From: Pseudoduganella plicata
GTDB taxonomy: Bacteria; Pseudomonadota; Gammaproteobacteria; Burkholderiales; Burkholderiaceae_D
Length of the DNA stretch: 64,000 nucleotides
NCBI RefSeq assembly: GCF_004421005.1
Contig: NZ_CP038026.1
Location: forward strand, 1,054,001 to 1,118,000
Direction: 5' to 3'
The first letter of the stretch is position 1. Each line of letters opens with the position of its first letter. The translations under genes were made by a program, and so were the position numbers. Positions 18,800 to 26,793 of this stretch are shown piece after piece. Under the pieces are notes generated by a model. That model saw only the letters and a list, made by a program, of their open reading frames with translations, searched no databases and was not told the DNA's origin.

Positions 18800-19078
18800 A
18801 TGCCAAGACCAAGCAAACTGGACACCGTCGTAAGCATCGTCGACCAAGCATTGACGGATGCGGGCTACCCACGTCCGAAACGCGGGGAGGACACGCCGAT
18901 GCGCAAGGTACTGTCCGATGAACTCGACAAGCTGGCGATCATCCTGATGGCCATCAGCAAACGCCTGCGCGACAACAAGCCGTCGTACACGTTCCCCGTC
19001 GATTACGCATTTTGCGAAAAAGCGCTGGAATACGACGAGATCGATCTCAGCGCCGCCGTGGCAGCGCGCACGAGCTAG
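18800..19078 (+). CDS. Hypothetical 92-residue protein, first gene of radical SAM cassette
   Basis: Small soluble protein of 92 residues with ATG 18800 after GGGAGATG. The sequence is mixed charged (MPRPSKLDTVVSIVDQALTD..., later DELDKLAIILMAISKRLRDN) and contains one cysteine (Cys72). No signal peptide and no recognised family. It is nine bases before the secreted-protein gene and begins a same-strand run ending with a radical SAM enzyme, so it is probably part of the same function. It could be a second substrate, a carrier protein or a regulator; nothing in the sequence decides this. Confidence 0.7.
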   Translation: MPRPSKLDTVVSIVDQALTDAGYPRPKRGEDTPMRKVLSDELDKLAIILMAISKRLRDNKPSYTFPVDYAFCEKALEYDEIDLSAAVAARTS

Positions 19079-19087
19079 GGGGCCGCC

Positions 19088-20377
19088 ATGACGCTTCGAG
19101 ACCGCACCGTGTCGCGCCATGCGATGCTGGGGTGCGCCACCCTGGCCCTGGCCGTCCTGCCGCCGGCCCTGGCCGGCGACGGCTTTTACGACCGCAAGAA
19201 GCTGTGTACAGCTGCGGGCTACGTGGACAAGGAGGCGCTGGCGAAGCGGCTGGTGGAGCATGACCGCATCGGCTCGACCTTCCGCAATGCGGTGCCGCCG
19301 GCCGCCGCGGCCACGAATGCCGGCCTGCTCGCCGCGCTGATCCGCATGGGAGACTCGCCATGCGACACCATCGGCACATGCAGCGAGGAAGAGCGGCTCG
19401 ACTCGGATGGGTTGATGGCGCGGCTGGTGACCTTGTTCGCGTATCCGCCAGCGGAATTTACCCTCGCGAAGGGCGTGACGAAGGAGAATTTCTTTGCAAC
19501 GCCCAACGATGTGAATCCGCTGCTGTGCGTGGCAACACCAGCACAGAACGCGGCCGGCGGCAAGGCGAGCTGGCTGGCGGCCCTGCGCGTGCGCGGCCAT
19601 CCGGACGATCTCGTCATCTCGCAGCAGGAAGCGGAATTCAAGGCTGCCAAGCCGGCCGTCTTCAGCGTCGATCGCGATGAGCTTGCCGATACCCGCACCA
19701 TCAGCAGCAACGCGTATCTGGGCATCCTGGGGCAGGAGCGGCGTGAGGACATGACGAAGACCGCATGGCTCGGCTACCTCGGCATGGCGCGCAGCAGCAC
19801 GCGCGTGGACGGCACGGAAGATCCGGACCGGAAACTCAACCAGCTGCATGCCGGCATCATCTTCGACCGTCACCATGCGGGGCGCTATCGCCTGGCGCTT
19901 CGGCCCACCTATTTTCACGATCGGGTGGATGGCACGCGCGTCGCAGCGGTGGATGCGGTCTATACGCCGTACTGGCCGCTGACGGACAACAAGCTGAGAG
20001 CCAGCACGAACCTGCTCATCAACTTTCCCGCGTTCGCCATCAGGCCGGTCGTGAAGGCAAAGCTGCATGCGGGCCATTTCACGAACCGCTCGCGCGATCC
20101 CGACATCGCCGCCTACCAGGAAAACTATCTGCGCGCTGGTGGCGTGCTGGGAGCCGACCTTTTCGCCGCCAACCTCCCGGTCGAATATCACTTCAGCTAT
20201 ACGGGCCTGGCGAGACTGCGCGGCCCGTCCAGCATCCACCACGTCACGCATGCGCTGGGTCTCAGCCTGGACCCGAACGACTACACCAGCCTCGTACTGG
20301 ACTATTCGCGCGGCACCAACGAGGAAACGCTGCTGCGCGAGAAACGCTGGAAACTGACGTTTGCGTTCCGCTATTAA
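19088..20377 (+). CDS. Secreted, probably outer-membrane protein of radical SAM cassette
   Basis: A 429-residue protein with a signal peptide (about 1-29, ending PPALAG). The N-terminal half (30-190) has four cysteines in two groups (C38; C92 and C98; C147) and could form a disulphide-bonded periplasmic domain. The C-terminal half is rich in alternating polar/aromatic strands and ends KLTFAFRY, a terminal aromatic as used by the BAM complex to recognise outer-membrane barrels. No known family was recognised. Its place between two small genes and a radical SAM gene suggests export, display or reception of the modified product; this is inference. Confidence 0.7.
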   Translation: MTLRDRTVSRHAMLGCATLALAVLPPALAGDGFYDRKKLCTAAGYVDKEALAKRLVEHDRIGSTFRNAVPPAAAATNAGLLAALIRMGDSPCDTIGTCSEEERLDSDGLMARLVTLFAYPPAEFTLAKGVTKENFFATPNDVNPLLCVATPAQNAAGGKASWLAALRVRGHPDDLVISQQEAEFKAAKPAVFSVDRDELADTRTISSNAYLGILGQERREDMTKTAWLGYLGMARSSTRVDGTEDPDRKLNQLHAGIIFDRHHAGRYRLALRPTYFHDRVDGTRVAAVDAVYTPYWPLTDNKLRASTNLLINFPAFAIRPVVKAKLHAGHFTNRSRDPDIAAYQENYLRAGGVLGADLFAANLPVEYHFSYTGLARLRGPSSIHHVTHALGLSLDPNDYTSLVLDYSRGTNEETLLREKRWKLTFAFRY

Positions 20378-20410
20378 CCGCACCGACCACACTACCGACA
20401 GGAGAACGCC

Positions 20411-20725
20411 ATGGCATCATCCGACGAAAAAGAACTGCTCCGGGCGGCGCTCAGCACCCGCTTTGCGCTGCCCGACGATACGCTGACGAAGGTCATCGAC
20501 CAGCTCGGCAGCCTGCACCTCGACAACGTCACGCTGGCCGATCTCACGCCTGCGGCCAGCACCACGTCGAAGGCGCTGGTCGCACAGTACGATGTGCCGC
20601 CAGAGCGGCTGGCGGAGATCATCGCACTGGCGGGCAAGCTGCATGACCTCAAGGACATCACGATCTTCCCGCAGGGGATCGTCGCGCCACGCAACTGGCG
20701 CGTCAACATCGGCATGCGGACATGA
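20411..20725 (+). CDS. Hypothetical 104-residue protein coupled to radical SAM enzyme; candidate substrate
   Basis: A 104-residue protein with ribosome site AGGAGAAC and ATG 20411. The first 80 residues are helical and leader-like (MASSDEKELLRAALSTRF... LADLTPAASTTSKALV). The tail is different in character: IFPQGIVAPRNWRVNIGMRT, with Arg, Asn, Trp and Met but no Cys, Ser or Thr-rich core. Its stop overlaps the radical SAM start by four bases (ATGA), which usually marks stoichiometric or substrate-enzyme partners. A RiPP-like precursor with an unusual core or a recognition subunit are both possible. No family was recognised. Confidence 0.75.
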   Translation: MASSDEKELLRAALSTRFALPDDTLTKVIDQLGSLHLDNVTLADLTPAASTTSKALVAQYDVPPERLAEIIALAGKLHDLKDITIFPQGIVAPRNWRVNIGMRT

Positions 20726-21813
20726 TGGACGGTTCCGCCAGGGGTCCGGGCCCCGTCGGCGAGCCGACGCTGCACTTGCACCCTTTGCGCCGCTGCAACC
20801 TGGCGTGTGCCCACTGCTATGCGTCGAGTTCGCCGCACGCGACGGACCGGCTGGAACCGCGCGCGGCGCTGCAGGCGATCCGCCAGGCTGCGCGATGGGG
20901 TTACCGCCGACTGGCCATCTCGGGCGGAGAGCCGCTGCTGTACCCATGGTTGGGCGAACTGGTCGACATGTCGGCCGGGCTCGGCATGCGCAGCGCGATC
21001 GTGACGAATGGCCTGCTGGCGGGCCGCGGCGACAAACTGGCCGTCCTGAAGCGCTGCGACACCGTCGCGGTCAGTATCGACGGACTGGCGGCCGCGCACG
21101 ACGCATTGCGCGGCCGGCCGCGAGCGCTGGCGGGCGTACTGGCGGCACTCGACTCGATGGTCGATGCCGGCATCCACGTCAGCGTCGTGTGCGGCGTCAG
21201 CCGGCTCAATGCCAGCGAAATCGAGGAGATCGCTGGCATTGCAAGCAGCCACGGCGCCAGCGCGCTGCAATTGCATGTGGTGTCTCCGTCCGGACGCGCA
21301 CGCGACAGCATGCTGTCGCACCTGCTCGGCGAGCGGGGCATGCAGGAGCTTTACCTGGTCGCGCGGGTGCTCGCTGGCCTGTACAGGGAGAGCATGCACG
21401 TCAGTGTCGATCTCGTGCACCGTGACGTCGTCGCGGCATTGCCCGGCCTCCTCTACGGCATGCCGGTCTCACATGCGGCGCAACGCGCGCCTGCCGAAGT
21501 GCTGGGTGTCCTGGTCGTGGAGCCCGACGGCAACGTCAATCCCGTCTGTTTTGGCTTTGGCGCGGCGTATGGACTGGGACACTTGGGCAGCGCGGGACTG
21601 GCGCCGCTGTGGACACCATGGGTCGCCGGCCGGTATGAACGCCTGACCGCGCTGGGCGGGCAATTGTGGGAGCGGGCCCGGCGGCGCGAAGGCGCGTCGC
21701 TGCTCAATCCCAGCGACGTGCTCGGCCAGGCATCGCAGGGCCCGCCCGTATCGCAGGCAGCCGTCCGGCTGGCGAGGCCCTCGTGCGTGACGGCCGCGGA
21801 CGGCGCGTACTAG
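20722..21813 (+). CDS. Radical SAM protein with short SPASM/twitch-like C-terminus
   Basis: A 363-residue enzyme. The SAM [4Fe-4S] motif is C25-x3-C29-x2-C32 (CNLACAHC), followed by AISGGEPLL (GGE at 68-70) and a second-half SAM-site segment VSIDGLAAAHDALRG. The C-terminal part has the SPASM-type VEPDGNVNPVCFGFG, but only one cysteine there and one more near the end (RPSCVTA), too few for two auxiliary clusters. This layout resembles peptide-modifying radical SAM enzymes such as PqqE but is not PqqE. The substrate is inferred to be the coupled 104-residue protein or the 92-residue protein. Confidence 0.85.
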   Translation: MMDGSARGPGPVGEPTLHLHPLRRCNLACAHCYASSSPHATDRLEPRAALQAIRQAARWGYRRLAISGGEPLLYPWLGELVDMSAGLGMRSAIVTNGLLAGRGDKLAVLKRCDTVAVSIDGLAAAHDALRGRPRALAGVLAALDSMVDAGIHVSVVCGVSRLNASEIEEIAGIASSHGASALQLHVVSPSGRARDSMLSHLLGERGMQELYLVARVLAGLYRESMHVSVDLVHRDVVAALPGLLYGMPVSHAAQRAPAEVLGVLVVEPDGNVNPVCFGFGAAYGLGHLGSAGLAPLWTPWVAGRYERLTALGGQLWERARRREGASLLNPSDVLGQASQGPPVSQAAVRLARPSCVTAADGAY

Positions 21814-22147
21814 CTGCGCCACCGGACGACTTGCCGTCCAGGTCGCCCTGCGACGGCTGCCCGGCCGGCGCTCGGGTCCAGCCGCTGCGGCCGCACGGCT
21901 GGACGTGCCGTCGCGCTGTCGACAGTCTTGACAGTTCTTGGATGAAAGCCACCTTAACTGGTTGATTCACTGCAAATCACCACCGCGGCACGATTTTCGC
22001 TTGAGCTTCCACGTCCGCCCGGGGCGCGTGGCGGCACCAGACCGGCCCCACCGATGCCGATGTCGGGCGGGTCGGCCGCCCTGGCTTCGCCGGGTCGATC
22101 GAGCGGAACGTCGTGCGGCTTGCACGCGTGTTCTTATGGAGACGAAT
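21814..22147. other. Intergenic region after radical SAM gene
   Basis: About 330 bp with no supported gene. A TTGACA hexamer at 21928-21933 has only a poor -10 match 17 bp downstream. No terminator hairpin with a T run was found, so read-through from the radical SAM cassette into the membrane-protein gene is possible. Confidence 0.5.
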
Positions 22148-23881
22148 ATGACCAACGCAACGGGTAGCAGCTATTTACGGTATGCAGGCGTGTTACTACT
22201 CATCGCCCTGTCGCTCGGCATAGCGCGGCTGATCGGGGGCGTGCCGGACCTCTCCGGCCCCGACAAGTGGATCAGTCCTGCCAGCTCATTGTGCCTGCCA
22301 GCGGCGGAGATTCCAGCTAACACCCTGGTCACGCTGGACACGGCACCGCTGGCCACGCCCGCGCCCGCAGGGGCCGCCGGCCGGGGCGCACCTGCGTTCA
22401 TGCTGGACGTGGTCGCCAGCGCCGATACCGCGCTGCAGTTCAAGTCCTTGAACGGTACGACGGACAACGCGCAGGTGGCCATCGGTGGCAACGCGCTGCG
22501 CGTGACAGGTACGACGGCTGGCCTGCAGTTCAGGGCCAGGGGCGGCGACCCGCGCCTGCTCGTCGTTCACGCGGGCAAACAGTACACCTTGCAGCGCGCC
22601 GCCACCTTCACGGCGCCGCCCGATGCCGCGTACGACATCCGGATCGCCGCTGGCGTCATGGCGCAGTACAAGGACGGCAAGTACCTCGTGGCGCCAGGCA
22701 CCGTGTTGGCAAGCGTCGCGCTCGATGCGTCCATGGCGTTCACGACCACCCAGCCGCTGTCGACGCAACGTTTCGTTCCCTACCTGCCCGCCACGCTGGT
22801 CGGCAGCCAGGCAACAGGTAAATCGGGTTTGACGACGTTCTCGTTTGCGGCCAGCCAGTGGAGCGCGCCGCCTGACGCGACCAGGGACGGATTCGTGGCC
22901 TGCGCGCTCTCGGCCAACAACGTGTGGCGGCGCCTTCCCGCCAGCACCGGATCGGACGGTGCGGCCACGGTCACACTCGAGCGCGACAAGGTGCCCGAGC
23001 ATGCACTGCATCACGACGTGGAACTCATCCTGCTAGGGGCGGATGGCACACCGTTGGGGCGCGGCGGCATCCGTCTCTATCATCGCCTGTTCGCAGCCGC
23101 GATTTCCGTCGTGCTGACATTGGCGTTCCTCTGGCTGATCACGCGTGCCCGCGCCCAGCAGCGCGGCAGCACGGACGGGGATGGCATGCTGACCGGCCTG
23201 ATCATCGGCGCGGACGGCGAGGCCAGCCTGTCGCTGTTCCAGATCTTCTTCTGGACCGTGCTGACGGTATGGGCATGCTTCTACGTCTTCGTCGTGGCGG
23301 GCGACCTGATCAAGCTCACGGAAGACATCATGGGATTGCTGGGTATCGCGGGTGCCGGTTCCGTACTGGCGCGCTGGGCAGCCGTGACCGCCACGCCGGC
23401 AGCCCCCTCCCCGGCCGGCGCGACGACATCGCCCTTCTGGTCGATGCTCGATACCAAAGGCCGCTTCGACCTGCTGAAACTGCAGCTGTTCGTCTTCACG
23501 CTCCTGATCGGATTGTTCGTCATCTGCAGGATTGCCGACACGGCGGCGTTCCCCGATCTCGACGACAACACGCTGCTCCTGCTCGGCGTCAGCCAGAGCG
23601 TCTACATCTTCGGCAAGTTCGCCGCCAATTCCGACAGCCCCCGCCATACCGACCTGCTGGCGGCAAGAACCGAACTCGACCTGCTCGAAGCGGGCAAGTC
23701 TAGGCAAACCGCGAAAAAGACGGAACTGGAAACCCAGGCGGCGGCCGAGGCGGACGCGCAGAAGAAGCAGCTGCTGGCGGACCGGATCGCAGCGGTGGAT
23801 AGAGCGCTGGCCGATCTCGACACCCGGCTCCTGGCGGCACGGGAGCGCTACAACACGCTGCTGGACGGGGCCAGGGTCTAG
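22148..23881 (+). CDS. Large multi-domain membrane protein of unknown function
   Basis: A 577-residue protein. GGAG precedes ATG 22148; an ATG 12 bases earlier is in frame. An N-terminal membrane anchor (about 12-33) leads to a beta-rich periplasmic domain (40-310). A helix near 318-338 follows, then two similar units: SLSLFQIFFWT with its helix, and DLLKLQLFVFTLLIGLF with its helix. LLLLGVSQSVYIFGK then precedes a C-terminal cytoplasmic coiled coil (about 515-575, rich in Glu, Ala, Lys and Leu). I recognise no named family. It may belong with the radical SAM cassette upstream (same strand, 334 bp gap), but that is a guess. Confidence 0.75.
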   Translation: MTNATGSSYLRYAGVLLLIALSLGIARLIGGVPDLSGPDKWISPASSLCLPAAEIPANTLVTLDTAPLATPAPAGAAGRGAPAFMLDVVASADTALQFKSLNGTTDNAQVAIGGNALRVTGTTAGLQFRARGGDPRLLVVHAGKQYTLQRAATFTAPPDAAYDIRIAAGVMAQYKDGKYLVAPGTVLASVALDASMAFTTTQPLSTQRFVPYLPATLVGSQATGKSGLTTFSFAASQWSAPPDATRDGFVACALSANNVWRRLPASTGSDGAATVTLERDKVPEHALHHDVELILLGADGTPLGRGGIRLYHRLFAAAISVVLTLAFLWLITRARAQQRGSTDGDGMLTGLIIGADGEASLSLFQIFFWTVLTVWACFYVFVVAGDLIKLTEDIMGLLGIAGAGSVLARWAAVTATPAAPSPAGATTSPFWSMLDTKGRFDLLKLQLFVFTLLIGLFVICRIADTAAFPDLDDNTLLLLGVSQSVYIFGKFAANSDSPRHTDLLAARTELDLLEAGKSRQTAKKTELETQAAAEADAQKKQLLADRIAAVDRALADLDTRLLAARERYNTLLDGARV

Positions 23882-23940
23882 GGCCGGGCGGCCGGGCGTG
23901 CGGTGGCGACTGCCGCTGTGCGCCTGCCGCCGCTGGCTGG

Positions 23941-24036
23941 CGGGCCGGGCGGTTGCGCGCCCCGAAGGCGTGCACGCGGTTCGTTTCGCGATTGCCCGCC
24001 GCGGCGCTCTGCTGGTTGTCCCCTATCCATTCATGT
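23941..24036 (-). pseudogene. Remnant of a paralogue of the secreted protein at 25749-26417
   Basis: On the minus strand, 31 codons read EWIGDNQQSAAAGNRETNR and continue as VHAFGARNRPAR. They align with WARDNQKSAEAGDREAIR and the following LRAIEASNRLA of the intact neighbour. About half the residues and most bases match, including a long shared stretch around CTGGTTGTCC. There is no start, no signal peptide and no rest of the gene. It is a decayed partial copy. Confidence 0.7.
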
Positions 24037-24067
24037 GGCCGACGCCCTGCAGCTCGCCGGGCGCAGC

Positions 24068-24397
24068 TTACCGCCGCGGCGCCGGTGCGGCGCGCGGCTG
24101 GCCGACGACGTACAGCGTGGCACCCTCCTTCGACACGACGTAACGGATTTCGCACACTTCCGGCACCCGGCCGAACGACCTGCCGTTGACGTACACCGTG
24201 CGATCGCGCAGTTCCACCTTGTCGCGATCCACCACGGCGATGCCGACGCGACCCGTGATTGTCGCGACGTAACGCCCGCCGCTGGGGCCGGCGGCGGCTG
24301 TGCTGCTGTCGCCGTTCCCCGTCGTCGGTCGGGTGGGCTGGGCGTCGGCGGGCGCGCAGCAGCTGGCACACGCTAGCATCAGGAAGAGAGTTCGCAT
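24068..24397 (-). CDS. Small secreted protein of unknown function
   Basis: A 109-residue protein from ATG 24397, opening MRTLFLMLACASCCAPADAQ, a signal peptide with either a signal peptidase I site or a poor lipobox. The mature part has an Ala/Gly-rich spacer and a compact beta-type segment (GRYVATITGRVGIAVVDRDK, then VYVNGRSFGRVPEVCEI) with one cysteine. An in-frame ATG at 24427 would add ten residues ahead of the leader and has no better ribosome site. No family was recognised. It lies among gene remnants but its own frame is intact. Confidence 0.6.
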   Translation of the reverse strand: MRTLFLMLACASCCAPADAQPTRPTTGNGDSSTAAAGPSGGRYVATITGRVGIAVVDRDKVELRDRTVYVNGRSFGRVPEVCEIRYVVSKEGATLYVVGQPRAAPAPRR

Positions 24398-24485
24398 CGT
24401 TTCGAGGAGTGTGAGTTGTCGCGGCATGGGCGCATTCTAGCGCGTGCCGACCGCCGCAAAATGCGCAGAAGATCACACGCCTGGC

Positions 24486-24851
24486 GCGGGGTGGTCACCG
24501 GCGCTGCCGGCCTTTATTCTGGAAAGCGAGACCTTGCCCGTGCTTCGCCCGATCTACGCACTGCCGGTGGGCTTGCGCTGGCACCGGGTGCCTGGCGTTA
24601 CCCTGGTCGGCGACGCGGCCCATCTGATGTCGCCCTTCGCGGGCGAGGGAGCGAACCTGGCGATGGTGGACGGTGCCTCGCTTGCCCGGGCGATCCTTGA
24701 ACATCCTGGCGAGGTCGATGCTGCGCTGGACACCTACGAACGGGCGCTGTTCCCGCACAGCGCCAAAATAGCCGCGGCTTCTGCGCGCAATCTGGAGAGG
24801 TTCTTCGGGGAGGCGCCCTGGAGCGTTGTTTGCCTCTTCGGCCGGGCGTGA
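24486..24851 (+). pseudogene. C-terminal remnant of TetX-like FAD-dependent monooxygenase
   Basis: About 120 codons survive. They include [35 protein letters not shown] and a helical tail, which together are the FAD-binding GD motif and last quarter of group A flavin monooxygenases. The N-terminal Rossmann GxGxxG region and substrate domain, about 260 residues, are absent. The sequence upstream belongs to other material, and the open frame only begins by chance at 24444. The remnant cannot be active. Confidence 0.85.
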
Positions 24852-24938
24852 AGCATGATTTTTGTCGGCACCTAACGCGCGTTCTAGTTGCCCTTAGCGC
24901 CCATGGTCCGGACCGGCGCGCGTACCTCATCCTAAGCG

Positions 24939-25275
24939 GCCAGCAGCGCCGACATACTGGCGATAAACTGCTCCAGCTCCAAGTGCTTCCGGGGAAGTAT
25001 GGCGCCGCTTCAGTGCCGGGCTTGAGCGTCAGCAGCGCCTGCGCATCGGCCTCCAGGTTCTGGACCTCTTCAATGACGAACTCGGCCCTGCGGCACGAAC
25101 GGCTTGACGGTGCCGCGGTCGATCGAGCGCAGGCCGAACGGCGCAGGTGCTAAGCCGTCGCCCAAGTGGCGAATCTGCTCGTTGGCGATCACGGTTAAGT
25201 TGTCGAACTTCACCTTGAGACGGAGCCTGTGGAGCAATTGACTTTGATTTCTATGTGGGGTTCCCAGAAATACGC
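24939..25275 (-). pseudogene. Decayed, internally deleted copy of the 5' end of the OsmC-ycaO gene
   Basis: This stretch aligns with the intact gene at 14393-14910. The segment from GCCAGCAGCGCCGACATA to GGTCGATCGAGCGCAGG follows the intact copy base for base, with scattered changes and small indels. It then jumps about 200 bp, and the first 35 codons and about 20 bp of leader are recognisable again. The start codon is changed (CAT to TAT on the plus strand at 25252-25254). Several frame breaks are present, so it cannot encode a working protein. Confidence 0.88.
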
Positions 25276-25569
25276 GTAATAAATGCCGGAGGCCGCCGGG
25301 TGGTCGAGCAGAAATTTATATAGCAACTGTCGTTTGCCCGGGTCGCTCAGGATTGAAGCGATGGCTGGCGAAATAGTGTTGTCGCTTTCGTGCCATTCTT
25401 TAACGCTCTGAGTGATATTCATTAAGCCTGTAGAGCATATAGTCATAGGTTGTCCATCGGTACCGAATTCTGAGTAGGCCCCTATTCTCATGCTGGTAAG
25501 CAGTGAGCGCAGTAAGGCTAGCGTCGCAATGAGGTCAGGGTTTTTGAAGTCCGTTGTAATGATGGTCAT
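25210..25569 (-). CDS. Doubtful 119-residue ORF reading into the ycaO remnant
   Basis: An open frame of 119 codons in DNA of clearly lower GC (near half) than the surroundings. The first 105 residues (MTIITTDFKNPDLIATLALL...) resemble nothing I know but have sensible protein composition. The last 14 (IEIKVNCSTGSVSR) are simply the start of the ycaO remnant read in frame, so the natural C-terminus has been lost or replaced. No ribosome site is seen at ATG 25569. It is either a truncated foreign gene or a chance frame. Confidence 0.35.
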   Translation of the reverse strand: MTIITTDFKNPDLIATLALLRSLLTSMRIGAYSEFGTDGQPMTICSTGLMNITQSVKEWHESDNTISPAIASILSDPGKRQLLYKFLLDHPAASGIYYAYFWEPHIEIKVNCSTGSVSR

Positions 25570-25748
25570 GCTACGGAGTGTGAAGTACGGTTATTCCCAG
25601 ACGGATCAGCGCCGGTCTCATGAAATTGCATGCCAAAGGGTTTGAAAGTACCGATTCGCATAAAGGACTAGTATGCCCCCCAGCCTCTCGTAGGGCACTA
25701 AGCCACGTAGACCTATCGATAACCGATCTCGGGTCGCTTTGTTTATCG

Positions 25749-26417
25749 CTATTTCGAAGCGGTCGGCAGTCCCTCGGCCCACCGGCGCGCGGATGCATCC
25801 AGCGCCCGCCGGCGCTCCGCGGCCACCAGCGGAATCAGACGCGCCCGCGCCGTGCGGGCCGAGGCACAACCGGCAGCGCGGTCGCGCCGCTCGAACTTGC
25901 GCTTGAGGACGCAATCGTATTCGTACACCGCCGCCGCGTCCTCGTAAGCCCCTTCCAGGTACTGGGGCAGATCGGCGGCATAGCGCAGCACCAGTTCCGC
26001 CGCAGCACCCTTGTGCCCAACGCCGAACGCACCAGCCTGGTGACCGTACTTTGCCGCCTGGTTCAGGGCCCGCCACGCCGCCGGATGCTTACGGATGTTC
26101 GGGATCCCCGGCGGCAGGTGCGTTTCCGACGTGCCATCTGCGGAGCTGACTATCATGCCCCAGTCATCGTCGCCGGTGATGACCTCCTGGTGGCAGGCCA
26201 ACCGGTTGCTGGCTTCGATCGCGCGCAGGCGGATCGCTTCGCGATCGCCCGCTTCGGCACTCTTCTGGTTGTCCCTCGCCCATCCCTTGTAGGCGGCGTT
26301 GTGCTTCTTGCCGATCAGGACGTCGCAGTCGCTCAGGTCCAGGTCGGCCGCTTGTGCGCTGACGCAGCACAGCGCTGCGAGCATCAGGGAATACGGCAAG
26401 TGGCGCGTGGTTTTCAT
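25749..26417 (-). CDS. Secreted protein of unknown function with cysteine pairs
   Basis: A 222-residue protein from ATG 26417 (MKTTRHLPYSLMLAALCCVS, signal peptide cut near QAAD). The mature chain contains C-x-D near the N-terminus (LDLSDCDVLIGKK) and further cysteines in NRLACHQ, YEYDCVLK and AAGCASART, suggesting disulphides in the periplasm or outside. A basic, Arg-rich C-terminal third resembles lysozyme-inhibitor or Sel1-like small secreted proteins only vaguely; no family is claimed. A partial decayed copy lies at 23941-24036. Confidence 0.65.
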   Translation of the reverse strand: MKTTRHLPYSLMLAALCCVSAQAADLDLSDCDVLIGKKHNAAYKGWARDNQKSAEAGDREAIRLRAIEASNRLACHQEVITGDDDWGMIVSSADGTSETHLPPGIPNIRKHPAAWRALNQAAKYGHQAGAFGVGHKGAAAELVLRYAADLPQYLEGAYEDAAAVYEYDCVLKRKFERRDRAAGCASARTARARLIPLVAAERRRALDASARRWAEGLPTASK

Positions 26418-26793
26418 CGTGTGTTCTTCTTTATGGTTAAGACAGCCGGCATTTGACCCACGCCGTGCCGCCAGCGTCCCGCGGCCGGGCAAGGTAGACC
26501 CTGACCTAAGCCGACCGGACACAGCTCGGTCGTGGGGGCTTGTCGTAGGGGTGCCGTTTGCACGGTGCAGGGCGGCCTGCTGTACATCCACCGACACCGC
26601 GGCAGGAGGCACTGCGAGAAGCGGGGCTTATCGAAGCATTCCGACCGACAGCGCGAAACACGGTGTCCGATGCGAGGACCGGGGCTCCATCGTCATGACC
26701 GGGTCACATTCTTACGGCAAACTTCCAGCCCACGTCTTTTTTTCCCACACCGATACCGGATTTCTCTCCCCGATCCGTCGAACCCTGTAACAC
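26418..26793. other. Divergent intergenic region before ECF sigma operon
   Basis: About 375 bp with no supported gene; it is the presumed promoter region of the sigma/FecR operon. There is a T-rich stretch at 26738-26748. No convincing Fur box or -35/-10 pair was identified. Confidence 0.45.

Noticed and set aside
21928..21957. TTGACA as promoter of the 577-residue membrane protein.
   Set aside because: No acceptable -10 hexamer lies 16-18 bp downstream.
25571..25798. 75-codon minus-strand frame in the low-GC zone.
   Set aside because: It starts inside the secreted-protein gene in another frame, has no ribosome site and no recognisable features.
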